Positions 8,480 to 16,366 are shown, counted from the first letter of the stretch. The stretch: DNA of 64,000 bases from Clostridiales bacterium (GCA_031287685.1 JAITSQ010000025.1:99956-163955); one strand, 5' to 3'. The notes: a model not told the origin generated them from the letters alone. A program made the numbers and translations.

Positions 8480-8552
8480 GCGTCTTTAGCTCAGTTGGTA
8501 GAGCAATTGACTCTTAATCAATGGGTCCGGGGTTCGAGCCCCCGAAGGCGTA
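8480..8552 (+). tRNA. tRNA-Lys (anticodon CTT)
   Basis: A 73-base cloverleaf can be drawn: acceptor GCGTCTT pairs with AAGGCGT (8545-8551, with G-T wobbles at the outer pair and at one inner pair), D arm GCTC/GAGC, anticodon stem ATTGA/TCAAT with loop CTCTTAA, and T stem CGGGG/CCCCG with TTCGAGC. The anticodon CTT reads AAG (lysine). Discriminator A at 8552; CCA is not encoded and must be added after transcription. It stands alone between divergent transcription units. Confidence 0.96.
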
Positions 8553-8572
8553 GGTTCCCCCCTTTCTTTTTC

Positions 8573-8605
8573 CCCCGTGAATCATTTTGGTTCGCGGGGT
8601 TTTTT
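8573..8605. terminator. terminator after tRNA-Lys, overlapping the 3' end of the U32 peptidase gene
   Basis: CCCCGTGAA (8573-8581) pairs with TTCGCGGGG (8591-8599, one G-T pair) and is followed by six T. It ends the tRNA transcript on the plus strand. The right arm lies inside the last codons of the convergent peptidase gene. Confidence 0.85.
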
Positions 8606-9802
8606 GCGTAATATCGAAAGCTCCGGCGCGGGCTGTATTGTTTTAAGGCGCACAAGCTGTTGGGCGTGCGGGGCGCACTCGATAGGCTCACCCTCCGCGC
8701 CGCGCAGGTCCTCCGCCGTCTGGAGGAACGCCCCGCCCGGCGTAAGGAACTCAATCTCCTCCCCCCGGCTGAATTTTCCCCGCTGCTCCACCAGTGCGGT
8801 ATGAGTTTCTTCATTATAAGCGCGCGTTATGCCGATAAACTCATAGGGCCGGGGCGCCGGCTCCCCGACGAAGCGCTCCTCCGGGCCGAAGTAAAGCCCG
8901 GAGGTGTAGGCGCGGTTCGGGCTTTTGCGAAGCTCCGCCAGGTATTGCGGCAGGTTCGCGCGGTACGCCGCCTCCCCGCCGCGCGCCAAGTCCCCCAATG
9001 CCCGGCGGTAGGCCGAAGTGACCGAGGCCGCGTAGTGCGGCGTTTTCATCCGCCCCTCAAGCTTCAGCGCGGAGGCCCCGGCTTCTATGAGTTCCGGCAA
9101 AAAAGAAACCGCGCATAAATCTTTCGAGTTCATAATGTAACTGCCGCGCTCGTCCTCCTCCAGGCCGAAAACCGCGCCGCTTTGCCGCTCCGTAAGGTCG
9201 TACCCGAAGCGGCAGGGCTGCGCGCAGTCCCCCCGGTTGGCGCTCCGGCCGCTCATAAACGCGCTTATGAGGCACCTGCCGGAGTACGACACGCACATCG
9301 CCCCGTGGGCGAAGCACTCAAGAGGGAAACCCGGCAGTTTCGCGGCAATCCCCGCCATTTCCGCCAGGGAGACTTCCCGCGCCAAAACGACGCGCTCCGC
9401 GCCCATTTCCCGCCAGACCCGCGCGGATTCGTAGTTGGTCACGCCGGCTTGGGTGCTGATGTGGATTTTGACGCGTTTGAGCGCCCGCCGCGCCACCGAG
9501 AATACGCCCAAATCCGCGATAATAACCGCGTCCGCGCCGATTTCCTCCAGGTATTCAAAATACTCCGGCAGCCGCTCCAAATCGGCGTTCCCCGCGAAAA
9601 TATTTACCGCTACGTAAACGCGCGCGTTTAGCCTGTGCGCGTAAGCGACAGCCTCTTGAAGCTCGCCGCGCTCAAAATTGCCCGCGTGGGCGCGCAGGCC
9701 GTATTCCTTGCCCGCCAGATAAACCGCGTCCGCCCCGAACGCGCAGGCCACGCGGAGTTTCTCAAAATTGCCCGCCGGGGCGGTCAGTTCCGGTATTTTC
9801 AT
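8582..9802 (-). CDS. trhP: U32-family peptidase-like tRNA hydroxylation protein (TrhP-like)
   Basis: A 406-residue U32-family protein. It has an N-terminal TIM-barrel-like part (ELTAPAGNFEKL, FGADAVYLAGK) and the U32 signature with clustered cysteines (ECFAHGAMCVSYSGRCLIS, then NRGDCAQPCR), which in this family bind an iron-sulfur cluster. U32 proteins of the TrhP group use prephenate-derived chemistry to hydroxylate the wobble uridine of tRNAs. Assignment to TrhP rather than a collagenase-like peptidase rests on context: the adjacent gene is a TrmR-like methyltransferase and an mltG-like gene precedes both, the order of B. subtilis yrrL-yrrM-yrrN/O. Its start overlaps the upstream stop by four bases. 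B. subtilis has two tandem copies (yrrN and yrrO); only one is present here. Confidence 0.85.
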   Translation of the reverse strand: MKIPELTAPAGNFEKLRVACAFGADAVYLAGKEYGLRAHAGNFERGELQEAVAYAHRLNARVYVAVNIFAGNADLERLPEYFEYLEEIGADAVIIADLGVFSVARRALKRVKIHISTQAGVTNYESARVWREMGAERVVLAREVSLAEMAGIAAKLPGFPLECFAHGAMCVSYSGRCLISAFMSGRSANRGDCAQPCRFGYDLTERQSGAVFGLEEDERGSYIMNSKDLCAVSFLPELIEAGASALKLEGRMKTPHYAASVTSAYRRALGDLARGGEAAYRANLPQYLAELRKSPNRAYTSGLYFGPEERFVGEPAPRPYEFIGITRAYNEETHTALVEQRGKFSRGEEIEFLTPGGAFLQTAEDLRGAEGEPIECAPHAQQLVRLKTIQPAPELSILRKKPREPK

Positions 9803-10434
9803 AGAGTACCTTCCTTATAAATGAGCGCAAGCCCGTCTCCAATCGGCAGGAGGGTCGATTTCAAGCCGTTTCCGTTTATGTAAGCAAGGAAGGCCCGCAT
9901 ACGGCTGTGCGTCGTGCGCCGGCGGCGGGGCACCTCCCCGCGCGCCTTAAAAATATCCCCGCCCTGAAAACAGTCGTCCGCCAGAATAACCCCGCCCGCG
10001 CGGCAAAGCCGGGCGCACAGCGGAATCATATTGATATACTGCGCCTTGCCCGCGTCCATAAAAATAAAGTCGTAGACCGGCGGGGCGGGGGAGGCGCACA
10101 TAATCTCAAGCACGCCGACGGCCTCGCCCTCGAGGAGCGTCACGCGGTCGGACACGCCCATTTTTTGGAAATTTTCCCGCGCCGCGTCGAGCATAATTTC
10201 ATAGCGGTCGATTGTGGTAATCCGCGCCCGCGGCAGCGTCACGGCGCAAAGACAGGCCGAAAAGCCCACCGCGCAGCCGATTTCCAGGATTTTCCCCGGC
10301 GCGGTTATGAGCAGGAGCGTTTCTAAAAAACGCGCCGCGTCCGGCGGGATTATCGGTATGCTCTCGGCCATAGCCCGCCGCTGAAGCTCGCCAAGCTCTC
10401 CGGAAAAAAGCGGCCCGGGCCCGGGCTTGGTCAC
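9799..10434 (-). CDS. trmR: SAM-dependent O-methyltransferase, probable tRNA 5-hydroxyuridine methyltransferase (TrmR-like)
   Basis: A 211-residue class I methyltransferase of the COMT/YrrM family. Motif I EIGCAVGFSACLCA and the acidic TTIDRYE segment bind S-adenosylmethionine; FIFMDAGKAQY and ILADDCF are the metal and catalytic region of this O-methyltransferase family. In B. subtilis the orthologue, next to trhP, makes 5-methoxyuridine at the tRNA wobble position. Four-base overlaps with genes on both sides (ATGA) indicate one operon. The family also includes caffeoyl-CoA-type enzymes, so the substrate is inferred from synteny. Confidence 0.82.
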   Translation of the reverse strand: MTKPGPGPLFSGELGELQRRAMAESIPIIPPDAARFLETLLLITAPGKILEIGCAVGFSACLCAVTLPRARITTIDRYEIMLDAARENFQKMGVSDRVTLLEGEAVGVLEIMCASPAPPVYDFIFMDAGKAQYINMIPLCARLCRAGGVILADDCFQGGDIFKARGEVPRRRRTTHSRMRAFLAYINGNGLKSTLLPIGDGLALIYKEGTL

Positions 10435-10820
10435 GTTTTTTCGCCCGGCTTGTCCGCTCCGCTCCGGAGAACTTTATTGATTTCGGAGGAACCCATCTGA
10501 GTATTTAAATCGTACGTGCCGGCTTTGTACGGTTCGAAGCTCCCCTTGAGCGTGTATTCGGCCGCGTAGATGTACGCGCTGTGCACAAGCCCGTTTTCCT
10601 CAAGGATTTTCGCCGCGTCGAAAAGGCGCGTGGGCGCGGCGAGCGTCACCGCCACCTCCCGGTAGGGGCGCTCCGCGCCCGCGTCTTTCATATACTTAAA
10701 CCCGGCTTCGTACCCGCGCCGCGCCGCCAGAAACATCAGAAAGGCCGTCGCCAACGAAAGCGCCAGGTGCGTCGCCGAGCCGAAAATAAAGCCGAGCGCG
10801 CTCAAAAATTTATTGTACAT
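10431..10820 (-). CDS. short MltG-like membrane protein lacking the catalytic domain
   Basis: A 129-residue protein with one N-terminal membrane segment (about residues 8-33) and a soluble domain matching the LysM-like N-terminal part of MltG/YceG lytic transglycosylases (AAKILEENGLVHSAYIYAAEY...FEPYKAGTYDLNTQMGSSEINKVLRSG). The protein stops where the catalytic half of full-length MltG would begin; a full-length protein is usually above 330 residues. No frameshift is visible and the downstream gene overlaps by ATGA, so this looks like a stable short form. Position before trmR and trhP matches mltG (yrrL) in B. subtilis. It may bind glycan without cutting it. ATG with GGGAGG upstream. Confidence 0.75.
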   Translation of the reverse strand: MYNKFLSALGFIFGSATHLALSLATAFLMFLAARRGYEAGFKYMKDAGAERPYREVAVTLAAPTRLFDAAKILEENGLVHSAYIYAAEYTLKGSFEPYKAGTYDLNTQMGSSEINKVLRSGADKPGEKT

Positions 10821-10901
10821 CGGGGAGCCTCCCTTTAGAACCTGTGTTCATAGCATGAAACGCCGTCTTTTCAGTGAATTTTCGCCGTCGCGTCTTTACT
10901 C

Positions 10902-11150
10902 TTATTTTCCGCGCGAAAGAAGAGCCCTGGCCAGCTGGTCCGGGCAGGACGTGCCGCGCAGGCCGCACTGAATACCCTTAAGTTTTTCTATGACCTCGTC
11001 CTCTTTCATGCCGTTGACAAGAGCGCCGAGGCCGGCCCCGTTGCCCATGCAGCCGCCCGTGAAACGCACGTTTTTCACCCGGCCGTCCTCTATTTCATAG
11101 GTGATTTTGCTTGGGCAGACGCCGACAGGCTTGTATTCATATATGCTCAT
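10902..11150 (-). CDS. TSCPD-domain protein of the TIGR03905 type
   Basis: An 82-residue protein carrying the TSCPD domain also seen at the C terminus of vitamin B12-dependent ribonucleotide reductases: YKPVGVCPSKITYEIEDG...VKNVRFTGGCMGNGAGLGALVNGM...LRGTSCPDQLARAL. Stand-alone members are widespread in clostridia and of unknown function; conserved cysteines suggest metal or redox chemistry. I chose ATG at 11150 because AAAGGA lies 8 bases upstream. A longer frame starting at 11204 adds 18 residues of unfamily-like sequence without a good ribosome binding site. Confidence 0.85.
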   Translation of the reverse strand: MSIYEYKPVGVCPSKITYEIEDGRVKNVRFTGGCMGNGAGLGALVNGMKEDEVIEKLKGIQCGLRGTSCPDQLARALLSRGK

Positions 11151-11198
11151 ATGTTTATCCTTTCGTTTGAACCGCCAAACTTCCCATTTATAATTTTC

Positions 11199-11258
11199 CC
11201 ACAAAAAATAATTTTTGTCAATTTTTTTGTGGTAAGAAACGCGATTTAGCGTTATAAT
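11199..11258. promoter_or_regulatory. divergent intergenic region with a 10-bp inverted repeat and a -10 box
   Basis: Between the TSCPD gene and the aldehyde dehydrogenase gene, CCACAAAAAA (11199-11208) and TTTTTTGTGG (11223-11232) form a perfect 10-bp inverted repeat separated by 14 bases, a possible operator. A TATAAT box for the plus-strand gene is at 11253-11258, with no good -35 at normal spacing, which fits activator- or repressor-dependent control. The repeat is not a recognised consensus to me. Confidence 0.45.
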
Positions 11259-11299
11259 AGACGAAGGCTATCCAGAAATAATCCGAACGAGGTGATTTA

Positions 11300-12676
11300 A
11301 TGGAAAATTTTACAATAAACGGCGTTGATGACCTTGAGCGGGCCATAGAGTCCGTGAGGGCGGCCCAGCGCCGCTTTGCGGGGTTTGCCCAAGAGGACGT
11401 TGACAGAATTTTTCAGGCGGCGGCGCGGGCCGCGGCGGAGGCCGCGGGTCCGTTGGCGGAGCTTGCCGCGAAAGAAACGGGAATGGGCGTGGCGCCGGAT
11501 AAAATTATTAAAAATAAATACGCCGCGGAGTACGTATATGAAGCGTACAAAGACGCTAAAACCTGCGGCGTTATAGAAGAGGACGAGGAACTCGGGCTTA
11601 TCCGGCTGGCGGAGCCTGTCGGGGTGATAGCGGCGGTAATCCCCGCCACGAACCCGACCTCAACCGTTATTTTTAAGACCTTGCTCGCGCTCAAAACCCG
11701 TAACGGCGTAATCATCAGCCCGCACCCGAGGGCCAAGGAGTCGTCCGCCCGCGCCGCCAAAACGGTGCTCGACGCCGCGGAGGCCGCCGGCGCTCCGGAG
11801 GGGCTTATAGAGTGTATCGGCGCTCCGTCCCTTGAAATGTCCCGTATGGTTATGCGAGACTGCGATATGATTTTGGCGACGGGCGGGCCGGGTATGGTCA
11901 AAAGCGCCTATCAGAGCGGCAAGCCGGCCATAGGCGTGGGCAGCGGCAATGTCCCCGCGGTTATAGCCGAATCGGCGGACACGGAGCTGGCGGCGCGTTA
12001 TATAACGCTTTCAAAGACGTTTGACAACGGGCTTATATGCGCGTCGGAGCAGGCGGTAATCGCTGTTTCCCCGGTTTACGACGCTTTGCGCGCCGAATTT
12101 TTGAAACAAGGCGCGTATTTTATGAGCGACGACGAGAAGGAGCGCGCGCGGCGCGTGCTCTTTGTAAACGGGGCGCTCAACGCCGCCATCGTGGGGCAGC
12201 AGCCGTCAAAAATCGCGGCTTTGGCGGGGTTCGCCGCGCCGGAGGGCGCTAAGCTGCTTATCGGGGAAGTTTCAGATTGTGACTTTAACGAGGAATTCGC
12301 CCACGAAAAACTTTCGCCCGTGCTCGCGATGTATCGCGCGGGGGATTTTGACGAGGCGTTATCAATTGCCGAAAAACTGATTGACCTGGGCGGGCAGGGG
12401 CACACGGCGTCGATATTTATCGACCGGGAAAAAGAGCGCGGGAATTTTATGAAATTTATAAACCGGGTGAATACTTGCCGCGTGGTGGTGAACACGCCTT
12501 CGTCTCACGGGGCGATAGGCGGCCTGTACAACAGCCTGCCGCCCTCTCTGACGCTTGGCTGCGGCACGTGGGGAGGCAACTCCGTTTCCGAAAACGTGGG
12601 CGCGAAGCACCTGCTGAACATAAAAACCGTCGCCTTCCGCCGGGACGGCGGCGAAAGATTCTGGGAGAAACAGTAA
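11300..12676 (+). CDS. CoA-acylating aldehyde dehydrogenase (AdhE N-domain/EutE-like)
   Basis: A 458-residue stand-alone acylating aldehyde dehydrogenase that interconverts an aldehyde, CoA and NAD+ with acyl-CoA and NADH. Visible are the cofactor region IPATNPTSTVIFKTLLALKTRN, the GxxG-type segment ATGGPGMVKSAY, the nucleophile Cys247 in FDNGLICASEQ, and the C-terminal NTPSSHGAIGGLYN and LTLGCGTWGGNS stretches typical of the AdhE aldehyde dehydrogenase half. Length and motifs fit acetaldehyde dehydrogenase; an iron alcohol dehydrogenase half is absent. No microcompartment genes are near and no encapsulation peptide is obvious, so a fermentative rather than ethanolamine or propanediol role is more likely. 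AGGTGATTTA precedes the ATG. Confidence 0.9.
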   Translation: MENFTINGVDDLERAIESVRAAQRRFAGFAQEDVDRIFQAAARAAAEAAGPLAELAAKETGMGVAPDKIIKNKYAAEYVYEAYKDAKTCGVIEEDEELGLIRLAEPVGVIAAVIPATNPTSTVIFKTLLALKTRNGVIISPHPRAKESSARAAKTVLDAAEAAGAPEGLIECIGAPSLEMSRMVMRDCDMILATGGPGMVKSAYQSGKPAIGVGSGNVPAVIAESADTELAARYITLSKTFDNGLICASEQAVIAVSPVYDALRAEFLKQGAYFMSDDEKERARRVLFVNGALNAAIVGQQPSKIAALAGFAAPEGAKLLIGEVSDCDFNEEFAHEKLSPVLAMYRAGDFDEALSIAEKLIDLGGQGHTASIFIDREKERGNFMKFINRVNTCRVVVNTPSSHGAIGGLYNSLPPSLTLGCGTWGGNSVSENVGAKHLLNIKTVAFRRDGGERFWEKQ

Positions 12677-12698
12677 AAATATAAGGAGGACTAAGTTT

Positions 12699-13451
12699 AT
12701 GAATTTGGACACCGTAATAGTTGAGCGAGAAAAAAAGACAATCTACCGGAGCGGCAATTTATGCGCCAAAGTTTTCGACGAAAGTTTCAGCAAGGCGGAC
12801 ATACTGAACGAAGCGCTGAATCAAGCCCGCATTGAAGAAACGGGGCTGGCCATACCCGGCGTCGTCGAGGTTCGCAAATTCGACGGAAAATGGGGCATAG
12901 TCAGCGATTTTATAGAAGGAGAGACGCTGTTTTCGCTTATGGAGAAAGACCCGCGGAAAAACGACGAGCGCCTTGAGCTTTTTGTCGACCTGCAGATCGA
13001 CGTGCACAGCAGGAACGCGCCGCTTCTTACGAAGCTCAAGGACAAGATGCACCGTAAAATAAGCGAGACTAAGTTTGACTTGGCCACGCGGTACGAGCTT
13101 TACACGCGGCTTGAGTCTATGCCGACGCACACGAAGGTCTGCCACGGGGATTTTAGCCCGGGGAACATAATAATCAACCGGGAAGGGAAGGCGTATGTGC
13201 TTGACTGGAGCCACGCCACCCAGGGCAACGCCTCAGCCGACGTGGCGCGGACGTATCTGCTGTTCTGCCTGCGCGACAGCCTTAGGGGCCTGGCGGATAA
13301 GTATATGACGCTGTTCTGCGAAAAGACGAAAACTGACAAGCGGTATATCCAGAAATGGCTGCCGATTGTGGCGGCTTCCCAATCTGTAAAGGATAAACCG
13401 GAGGAGCGGGAATTTTTAAGCAAGTGGGTAGACGTAGTTGAATATGAATAA
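12699..13451 (+). CDS. aminoglycoside phosphotransferase/choline kinase-family protein
   Basis: A 250-residue protein of the APH kinase-like fold. The catalytic loop HGDFSPGN (His149-Asp151 to Asn156) and the metal-binding DW (Asp169-Trp170) are intact; the N-terminal lobe carries IYRSGNLCAKVF and a short ENE-like helix. Members phosphorylate small alcohols such as choline, sugars or antibiotics, and many uncharacterised clostridial copies exist, so no substrate is assigned. AAGGAGG lies 8 bases before the ATG, and the gene follows the aldehyde dehydrogenase by 22 bases, so co-transcription is likely. Confidence 0.8.
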   Translation: MNLDTVIVEREKKTIYRSGNLCAKVFDESFSKADILNEALNQARIEETGLAIPGVVEVRKFDGKWGIVSDFIEGETLFSLMEKDPRKNDERLELFVDLQIDVHSRNAPLLTKLKDKMHRKISETKFDLATRYELYTRLESMPTHTKVCHGDFSPGNIIINREGKAYVLDWSHATQGNASADVARTYLLFCLRDSLRGLADKYMTLFCEKTKTDKRYIQKWLPIVAASQSVKDKPEEREFLSKWVDVVEYE

Positions 13452-13452
13452 A

Positions 13453-13503
13453 TAAAGCAATTTTACAAAACGTCGGCAGTCAACGGTTTTGAAAATTGCT
13501 ATA
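13453..13503. repeat. AATTGCTATA palindromic element, copy 1
   Basis: AGCAATTTTACAAAAC near 13456-13471 and GGTTTTGAAAATTGCT ending at 13500 form an imperfect inverted repeat (one bulged A) around a 14-base loop, followed by ATAAAG. It fills most of the gap between the kinase-like gene and the flavin reductase gene and shares its terminus with the elements near 14132, 16446 and 48822. Confidence 0.65.
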
Positions 13504-13533
13504 AAGCGCAAAAGACTTTAAGGGGGAATTGAA

Positions 13534-14079
13534 ATGGAAAAAACCGCAAGGGCGGCAAAGGGCGAGGAAAACTTCTTATATCCGGTTCCGGCGGTGATGA
13601 TAAGCTGCGGGGATTTTGAAAGCGGGGGTAACCTGAACATAATAACGCTTTCGTGGGTGGGCGTGCTGTGCTCCGCGCCGCCGTACCTTTACGTCTCCAT
13701 ACGCCCGTCGCGCCATTCGCACGGCATAATCAAGGAGACGGGGGATTTTGTGATAAATATCGTCACAACAGAGCTGGCCGCCTCGGCGGATTTCTGCGGA
13801 GTGAAATCCGGCAGGGACGTGGATAAGTTTAAGGAAACGGGCTTAACTCCCGTAAAATCACAATTCGTTAAGGCTCCGGGGATAGCGGAAACGGCCGTGA
13901 ATATTGAGTGCGCCGTCCGGGAAATAAAGCCGCTCGGCAGCCACGACGTCTTCATAGCGGAGGCTGTCGGCGTGAGCTTCTCCGATTACGACGCGGCGAA
14001 GCTGATTTGCAACGCCGGCGGGAAGTATTACGAGCTTGGCAATTTTATAGGAAAATTCGGATATTCGATTAAAAAATAA
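13534..14079 (+). CDS. flavin reductase-like domain protein
   Basis: A 181-residue protein of the flavin reductase-like/DIM6-NTAB family that binds FMN. Recognisable are PVPAVMISCGDFESGGNLNIITLSW at the N terminus, the RPSRHSHGIIKETGDFVIN segment that contacts flavin, and the GKFGYSIKK C terminus. Clostridial members are often annotated as flavoredoxin or flavin reductase. No partner oxygenase is near, in keeping with an anaerobe. AGGGGGAATTG precedes the ATG; a terminator follows. Confidence 0.85.
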   Translation: MEKTARAAKGEENFLYPVPAVMISCGDFESGGNLNIITLSWVGVLCSAPPYLYVSIRPSRHSHGIIKETGDFVINIVTTELAASADFCGVKSGRDVDKFKETGLTPVKSQFVKAPGIAETAVNIECAVREIKPLGSHDVFIAEAVGVSFSDYDAAKLICNAGGKYYELGNFIGKFGYSIKK

Positions 14080-14083
14080 AGGA

Positions 14084-14121
14084 AACAAAAACACCCGGAT
14101 AATTTGTCCGGGTATTTTTTG
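14084..14121 (+). terminator. intrinsic terminator after the flavin reductase gene
   Basis: ACCCGGA (14093-14099) and TCCGGGT (14107-14113) with a seven-base loop, A-rich flank on the left and ATTTTTTG on the right. Confidence 0.88.
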
Positions 14122-14131
14122 TTCTTATCAT

Positions 14132-14282
14132 AAAGCAATTCCGTTTTACATAAGCAAAATTCGTTCGCTGAAAACGCGCTGAAGCCCGCGATTTTCAGCA
14201 AGAAGGAGGTTTTTTCGCGCGGCATTAGGCGTTAAAAAACGCCAAGCTCCGATTTTGCAAGCAAAACGCGGAATTGCTATAA
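14132..14282. repeat. AATTGCTATA palindromic element, copy 2 (about 150 bp, nested hairpins)
   Basis: The ends are inverted: AGCAATTCCGTTTT on the left and AAAACGCGGAATTGCT with TATAA on the right. Inside are further nested pairs (GCAAAAT with ATTTTGC; GCTGAAAACGCG with CGCGATTTTCAGC; GGCGTT with AACGCC). The right end runs into the last codon of murA and supplies its TAG stop. The segment TTCGCTGAAAACGCGC is almost repeated in the element at 46794-46903 (TTCGCTCAAAACGCGC), supporting a common family. Confidence 0.7.
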
Positions 14283-15527
14283 TGTAAGCTCTATCCCCGC
14301 TCCAAGCCCTTTCAAATCCTCCTCGATCGCTTCGTAGCCGCGCGTAACGTATCCGGCGTTTCTAACCGTCGTGACCCCCTCCGCCGACAGAGCGGCTATA
14401 ATCAGCGCCGCTCCCCCCCGGAGGTCGCTGGCGGAGACGTCCTCCCCGCGGAGCCGCCCTCCGCCTTTAATCAAAAACGCGCCGTTTTTAATAGAAATGT
14501 CCGCGCCCATTTTTACAAGCTCCGCGACGTGTTTATCCCGCGCCTCAAACACGGTTTCCACTATGGCGCTCCGGCCCCGCGCCTTGGTCAGGAGCGCCGT
14601 CATCTGCGGCTGCATATCCGTCGGAAATTCCGGGTGGACCCCGGTGACAAGCCGCTCTATGGGCTTCAGCGGGCGCGGGGCGCACATTTTCAGGCTCTCG
14701 CCCTTAAACAGGACGCCCGCGCCGCATTCGGAGAACCGCGCCGTGATGGGCTGAATATGCTCCCGCTCGATGTTATGCAGAATCACGCTGCCGCCGGTGA
14801 TTGCCGCCGCCGCCAGATAAGTCCCCGCCGCCACTCGGTCGGGCATAACGCTGTACTCCGCGCCGTACAGCCGCGGCACGCCCCTGATTACTATCTGGCC
14901 GCTCCCGGCGCCTTTTATTTTCGCTCCGCATACGTTGAGGAAGTTTTGCAAATCGGCTATTTCCGGCTCTTTCGCGGCGTTGACTATGACCGTTTCGCCT
15001 TCGGCCAAGACGGAGGCGAGCATAAGGTTTTCCGTCGCGCCGACGCTCGGAAAAGCCAGGTCTATCCGCGCGCCGCGCAGTTTTCGCGCTTTCGCTGAAA
15101 TAACGCCGCCGTCTATGGTAATTTCCGCTCCCAGCCGCCGAAGCCCGTCAAGGTGCAAATCCACCGGGCGCTCCCCTATGGCGCAGCCGCCGGGGCAGCT
15201 GGTTCGCGCGGCTCCCGTCCGGCCGAGCAGGGCGCCCAGGAAAATAAACGACGAGCGCATTTTCTCGGCCAAATCTTTCGGAATATCCCCCGAACAAAGG
15301 CCGCGCGTCTCTATCGCGGCGGAATGTTCCGAAAACGAAGCCCCGCAGCCGCAGGCCGCCAGTATTTCAAGAGAGACCTCCACGTCCGTAATGCGCGGGC
15401 AGTTTGTCAAAACCGTCGTGCCGTTTGTCAAAACCGACGCCGCCAGTAACGGCAAAGCAGCGTTCTTCGCCCCGCGGACGCACAGCTCCCCTTCAAGCCG
15501 CGCCCCGCCAGTAACGCGATATTCCAT
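14277..15527 (-). CDS. murA: UDP-N-acetylglucosamine 1-carboxyvinyltransferase MurA
   Basis: First committed step of peptidoglycan synthesis: transfers enolpyruvate from PEP to UDP-GlcNAc, in the cytoplasm. The 416-residue protein has RGAKNAALP near residues 18-26 (KxxN substrate lysine) and the catalytic Cys115 in CPGGCAIGERPVDLHLDG; Cys (not Asp) at this place predicts fosfomycin sensitivity of this enzyme. CGGAGGTGG precedes the ATG. The TAG stop lies inside the palindromic repeat at 14132-14282, so the extreme C terminus may have been reshaped by that element; overall length remains normal. Clostridia often carry a second MurA elsewhere. Confidence 0.96.
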   Translation of the reverse strand: MEYRVTGGARLEGELCVRGAKNAALPLLAASVLTNGTTVLTNCPRITDVEVSLEILAACGCGASFSEHSAAIETRGLCSGDIPKDLAEKMRSSFIFLGALLGRTGAARTSCPGGCAIGERPVDLHLDGLRRLGAEITIDGGVISAKARKLRGARIDLAFPSVGATENLMLASVLAEGETVIVNAAKEPEIADLQNFLNVCGAKIKGAGSGQIVIRGVPRLYGAEYSVMPDRVAAGTYLAAAAITGGSVILHNIEREHIQPITARFSECGAGVLFKGESLKMCAPRPLKPIERLVTGVHPEFPTDMQPQMTALLTKARGRSAIVETVFEARDKHVAELVKMGADISIKNGAFLIKGGGRLRGEDVSASDLRGGAALIIAALSAEGVTTVRNAGYVTRGYEAIEEDLKGLGAGIELTL

Positions 15528-15620
15528 AAAACCACCTCCGTAACGCGATAATTTATACTATTCGGAGCGCGGTTAATTGGTGAAAATACGGGCAGAATAG
15601 GCTTGGGAAGGAGCGTTTCT

Positions 15621-16322
15621 ATGGACGACGAGGAAATCAAAACAGAGGAGCCGAGGCGGGAGGAACAGCCGAAAAACGAGCCGGAGGGCTTTATCACAGG
15701 GCGCAAGAACCCGCGCGGGCGGCTCCAGTTTCTTAACATAATAGGGCAGATTGAGGGGCATGTGCTGCTGCCGGCGCAGAACAAAAGCACAAAGTACGAA
15801 CACGTCATACCGCAGCTTTTCACGGCGGCGGAGGACCCGGAGATAGACGGCCTGCTGATTCTCCTGAATACAGTCGGGGGAGACGTGGAGGCGGGGCTGG
15901 CCCTTTCGGAGCTTATCGCGAATCTGGGCAAGCCGACCGTGTCTCTGGTGATAGGCGGCGGCCATTCCATAGGAGTGCCTCTGGCGGTGTCGGCGGCTTA
16001 TTCCTTCATCGCGCCGTCGGCGACTATGACAATCCATCCGGTGCGCATAAACGGCACCATTGTCGGCGCGCCGCAGACTTTCGACTATTTCAACAAAACG
16101 CAGGAGCGCATTATCGAGTTTATAGCGCGGAATTCAAATATAAGCAAGGCCCGGATAGACGAGCTTATGCTCGACACGAGCAAGCTGGCGCTCGACGTCG
16201 GTACGATTTTAATCGGCGAGGAGGCCGTGCGCGAGGGGATAATAAACAGCGTAGGAGGCCTGCGCGACGCTATGGAGAAACTGTATGAAATGGTGGAGGA
16301 GCTAAGGGGGAGCGGGGGTTAA
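15621..16322 (+). CDS. tepA: TepA/ClpP-like serine protease
   Basis: A 233-residue protein of the ClpP/crotonase fold, of the group called translocation-enhancing protein TepA (YmfB) in Bacillus. Core features are LLILLNTVGGDVEAGLALSELIA, the nucleophile Ser116 in GGGHSIGVPLAVSAA and His139 in TMTIHPVRI. No signal peptide is seen, so it is cytoplasmic; the N-terminal 30 residues are acidic and probably disordered. I chose ATG at 15621 because GGAAGGAG ends 7 bases before it; a TTG at 15603 would place the ribosome binding site inside the gene. It is divergent from murA. Confidence 0.87.
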   Translation: MDDEEIKTEEPRREEQPKNEPEGFITGRKNPRGRLQFLNIIGQIEGHVLLPAQNKSTKYEHVIPQLFTAAEDPEIDGLLILLNTVGGDVEAGLALSELIANLGKPTVSLVIGGGHSIGVPLAVSAAYSFIAPSATMTIHPVRINGTIVGAPQTFDYFNKTQERIIEFIARNSNISKARIDELMLDTSKLALDVGTILIGEEAVREGIINSVGGLRDAMEKLYEMVEELRGSGG

Positions 16323-16328
16323 AGCGCA

Positions 16329-16366
16329 AAAGAAGCGCGCGGCAGCCGGCGCGGCGCGCTTCTTTA
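16329..16366 (+). terminator. intrinsic terminator after tepA
   Basis: AAGAAGCGCGC (16330-16340) pairs with GCGCGCTTCTT (16354-16364) and is followed by T-rich sequence. The region from here to 16471 has no gene and holds one arm of the AATTGCTATA repeat family. Confidence 0.85.

Noticed and set aside
11300..12676. Bacterial microcompartment aldehyde dehydrogenase (EutE/PduP)
   Set aside because: No shell-protein genes or encapsulation peptide are visible; the sequence is closest by eye to the AdhE aldehyde dehydrogenase half.
15603..15620. TTG at 15603 as the start of the TepA-like gene
   Set aside because: The strong GGAAGGAG site lies downstream of it and is correctly spaced for the ATG at 15621.
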